DNA of 13,812 bases from CAZHZT01 sp964537285. Its GTDB lineage: Bacteria; Bacteroidota; Bacteroidia; Chitinophagales; Saprospiraceae. Of this stretch, positions 13,289-13,812 are shown piece by piece (position 1 is the first letter of the stretch; each line of letters opens with the position of its first letter). A program made the translations under genes and the position numbers. The stretch spans positions 1-13,812 of the forward strand of contig CAZHZT010000143.1 in the NCBI GenBank assembly GCA_964537285.1. The letters run 5' to 3'. A model generated the notes under the pieces. That model was not told the DNA's origin, searched no databases, and saw nothing but the letters and a program-made list of their open reading frames with translations.

Positions 13289-13393
13289 ATGAAAAAAAAG
13301 AACTTCCAACCCTTTTCTCAAGGGAAGACAATGGGTTTATCTAAGACTATTTCTATCCTTTGTATATTTTTACTCTTTAGTATTTCCGGCTAA
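13289..13393 (+). pseudogene. 34-codon signal-peptide-like ORF, possible gene remnant
   Basis: ATG 13289 to TAA 13391-13393 encodes a basic N-terminus (MKKKNFQPF), then a hydrophobic stretch (ISILCIFLLFSISG) that ends where a Sec or lipoprotein signal peptide would be cleaved. Nothing recognisable follows the stop, and REP repeats begin 117 bp later. It could be the surviving 5' end of an exported-protein gene disrupted by repeat insertion, or a genuine small membrane peptide. It follows a strong terminator, so it would be its own transcription unit. Confidence 0.4.
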
Positions 13394-13509
13394 AGCCCTT
13401 TCCCCAAAATTGTAAGAGTATATTTTCATCCCGGCCATGGCTACTAGAAGTTGACCTCCATGCTTACATGCGCTGCAAAGTTGGAGTATGCTTTCCCTCT
13501 TGCTTATTT

Positions 13510-13555
13510 GGGCGAATAAATTCGCCCCTACTATGTACAGGCGAATTTATTCGCC
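13510..13555. repeat. REPIN: two inverted REP hairpins
   Basis: The left hairpin GGGCGAA-TAAA-TTCGCCC (13510-13527), followed by CTAC, is the same REP as at 13118-13139. After a short spacer, GTACA leads into GGCGAA-TTTA-TTCGCC (13540-13555) in the opposite orientation. Two inverted REPs a few bases apart form a REPIN, the usual mobile form of these sequences. Two overlapping short ORFs across this region (about 13464-13670) are by-products of the repeat. The remainder of 13394-13678 shows nothing else I can name. Confidence 0.75.
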
Positions 13556-13678
13556 GAAAACCTCCACAACAATGGCATCGGAGAAGGTGGTTGATGAAAA
13601 ATGCTTCGACGGAAGAACTATTGAAGTTAATTGAATATCCCAATTTCAGATAGAGTACCGCCACTACCACCTGAAAGA

Positions 13679-13762
13679 ATGATGAAATACAGTTTTACAG
13701 AAGAAAAAGTGTTAATAATTAGAGAACTGTATCACAAGCTAATTGATAAAAAAGAAGGGTAA
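13679..13762 (+). CDS. Possible 27-residue peptide
   Basis: ATG 13679 to TAA 13760-13762 encodes MMKYSFTEEKVLIIRELYHK plus seven residues, an amphipathic charged helix with a coding-like composition. It is very short and has no recognised relative. It may be chance or the remnant of a larger gene. Confidence 0.2.
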   Translation: MMKYSFTEEKVLIIRELYHKLIDKKEG

Positions 13763-13784
13763 TGGGTTAAACCCGTTGATTTAG

Positions 13785-13792
13785 TATATTTG
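13785..13792 (+). promoter_or_regulatory. Exact Bacteroidota -7 box at the right edge
   Basis: TATATTTG matches TAnnTTTG exactly, 10 bp before an ATG at 13803. The -33 TTTG expected about 19 bp upstream is not evident. A short palindrome GGGTTAAACCC (13764-13774) lies just upstream and could be an operator. Confidence 0.4.
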
Positions 13793-13802
13793 CGAAAAAA
13801 AG

Positions 13803-13812
13803 ATGAACCAAT
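13803..13812 (+). CDS. Possible start of the next gene (partial)
   Basis: ATGAACCAAT at the window edge could begin a new gene (Met-Asn-Gln). The only support is the -7 box just upstream; three codons are too few to judge. Confidence 0.2.

Noticed and set aside
13464..13670. Overlapping short ORFs on both strands
   Set aside because: They are generated by the REPIN palindrome and have no protein-like features beyond it.

Overview
The window looks like chromosomal DNA of a non-enteric Bacteroidota bacterium (Cytophagales/Saprospirales-like; family not resolvable). The reasons are AT-rich spacers without Shine-Dalgarno sequences, occasional -7 boxes of the TAnnTTTG type, a large secreted Asp-box/VPS10-like protein, futalosine-pathway menaquinone genes, and many hairpin repeats. 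No rRNA, tRNA, CRISPR array, transposase or phage gene was seen.

Layout. 1-146: spacer with a terminator-like hairpin. 147-533 (-): small helical hypothetical protein. 793-1080: stand-alone rhodanese, followed by a perfect 26-bp-arm palindrome and a terminator. 1308-4565: secreted VPS10/sortilin-like Asp-box protein. 4568-4694: a heptanucleotide array that fills the gap up to the GTG start of an FAD amine-oxidase-like gene (4695-5750). 5768-6649 (-): family 2 glycosyltransferase. 6816-9549: mqnE, a histidine phosphatase and mqnA, a menaquinone (futalosine) operon. 9550-13036: a cysteine-biosynthesis block of leader peptide, cysM-like synthase, JAMM peptidase (mec-like), sulfur carrier (cysO-like) and E1-like adenylyltransferase with a C-terminal rhodanese domain. 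13037-13812: mostly non-coding, with REP/REPIN hairpins, a strong terminator, a short secretion-signal-like ORF and the first bases of a possible next gene.

The most interesting element lies between mqnA and cysM. A 29-codon ORF (9635-9724) carries eight consecutive cysteine codons plus one more. It is followed by mutually exclusive stems: 1:2 protector, 2:3 antiterminator and 3:4 intrinsic terminator. The terminator ends 22 nt before the cysM ATG. This is the architecture of a ribosome-mediated transcription attenuator that senses Cys-tRNA charging, placed on a cysteine synthase gene.

How the genes work together (inference from known families): the rhodanese-E1 protein adenylates and sulfurates the C-terminus of the small carrier. 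The CysM-like PLP enzyme transfers this sulfur to an activated serine, giving carrier-Cys, and the JAMM peptidase releases cysteine, as in the Mycobacterium tuberculosis CysM-CysO-Mec route. The carrier ends in GG-KN instead of a bare GG, so it probably needs trimming first, plausibly by the same JAMM enzyme, as reported for QbsE/QbsD. The cysM gene and the other three genes are separated by a MITE-like nested palindrome of 189 bp.
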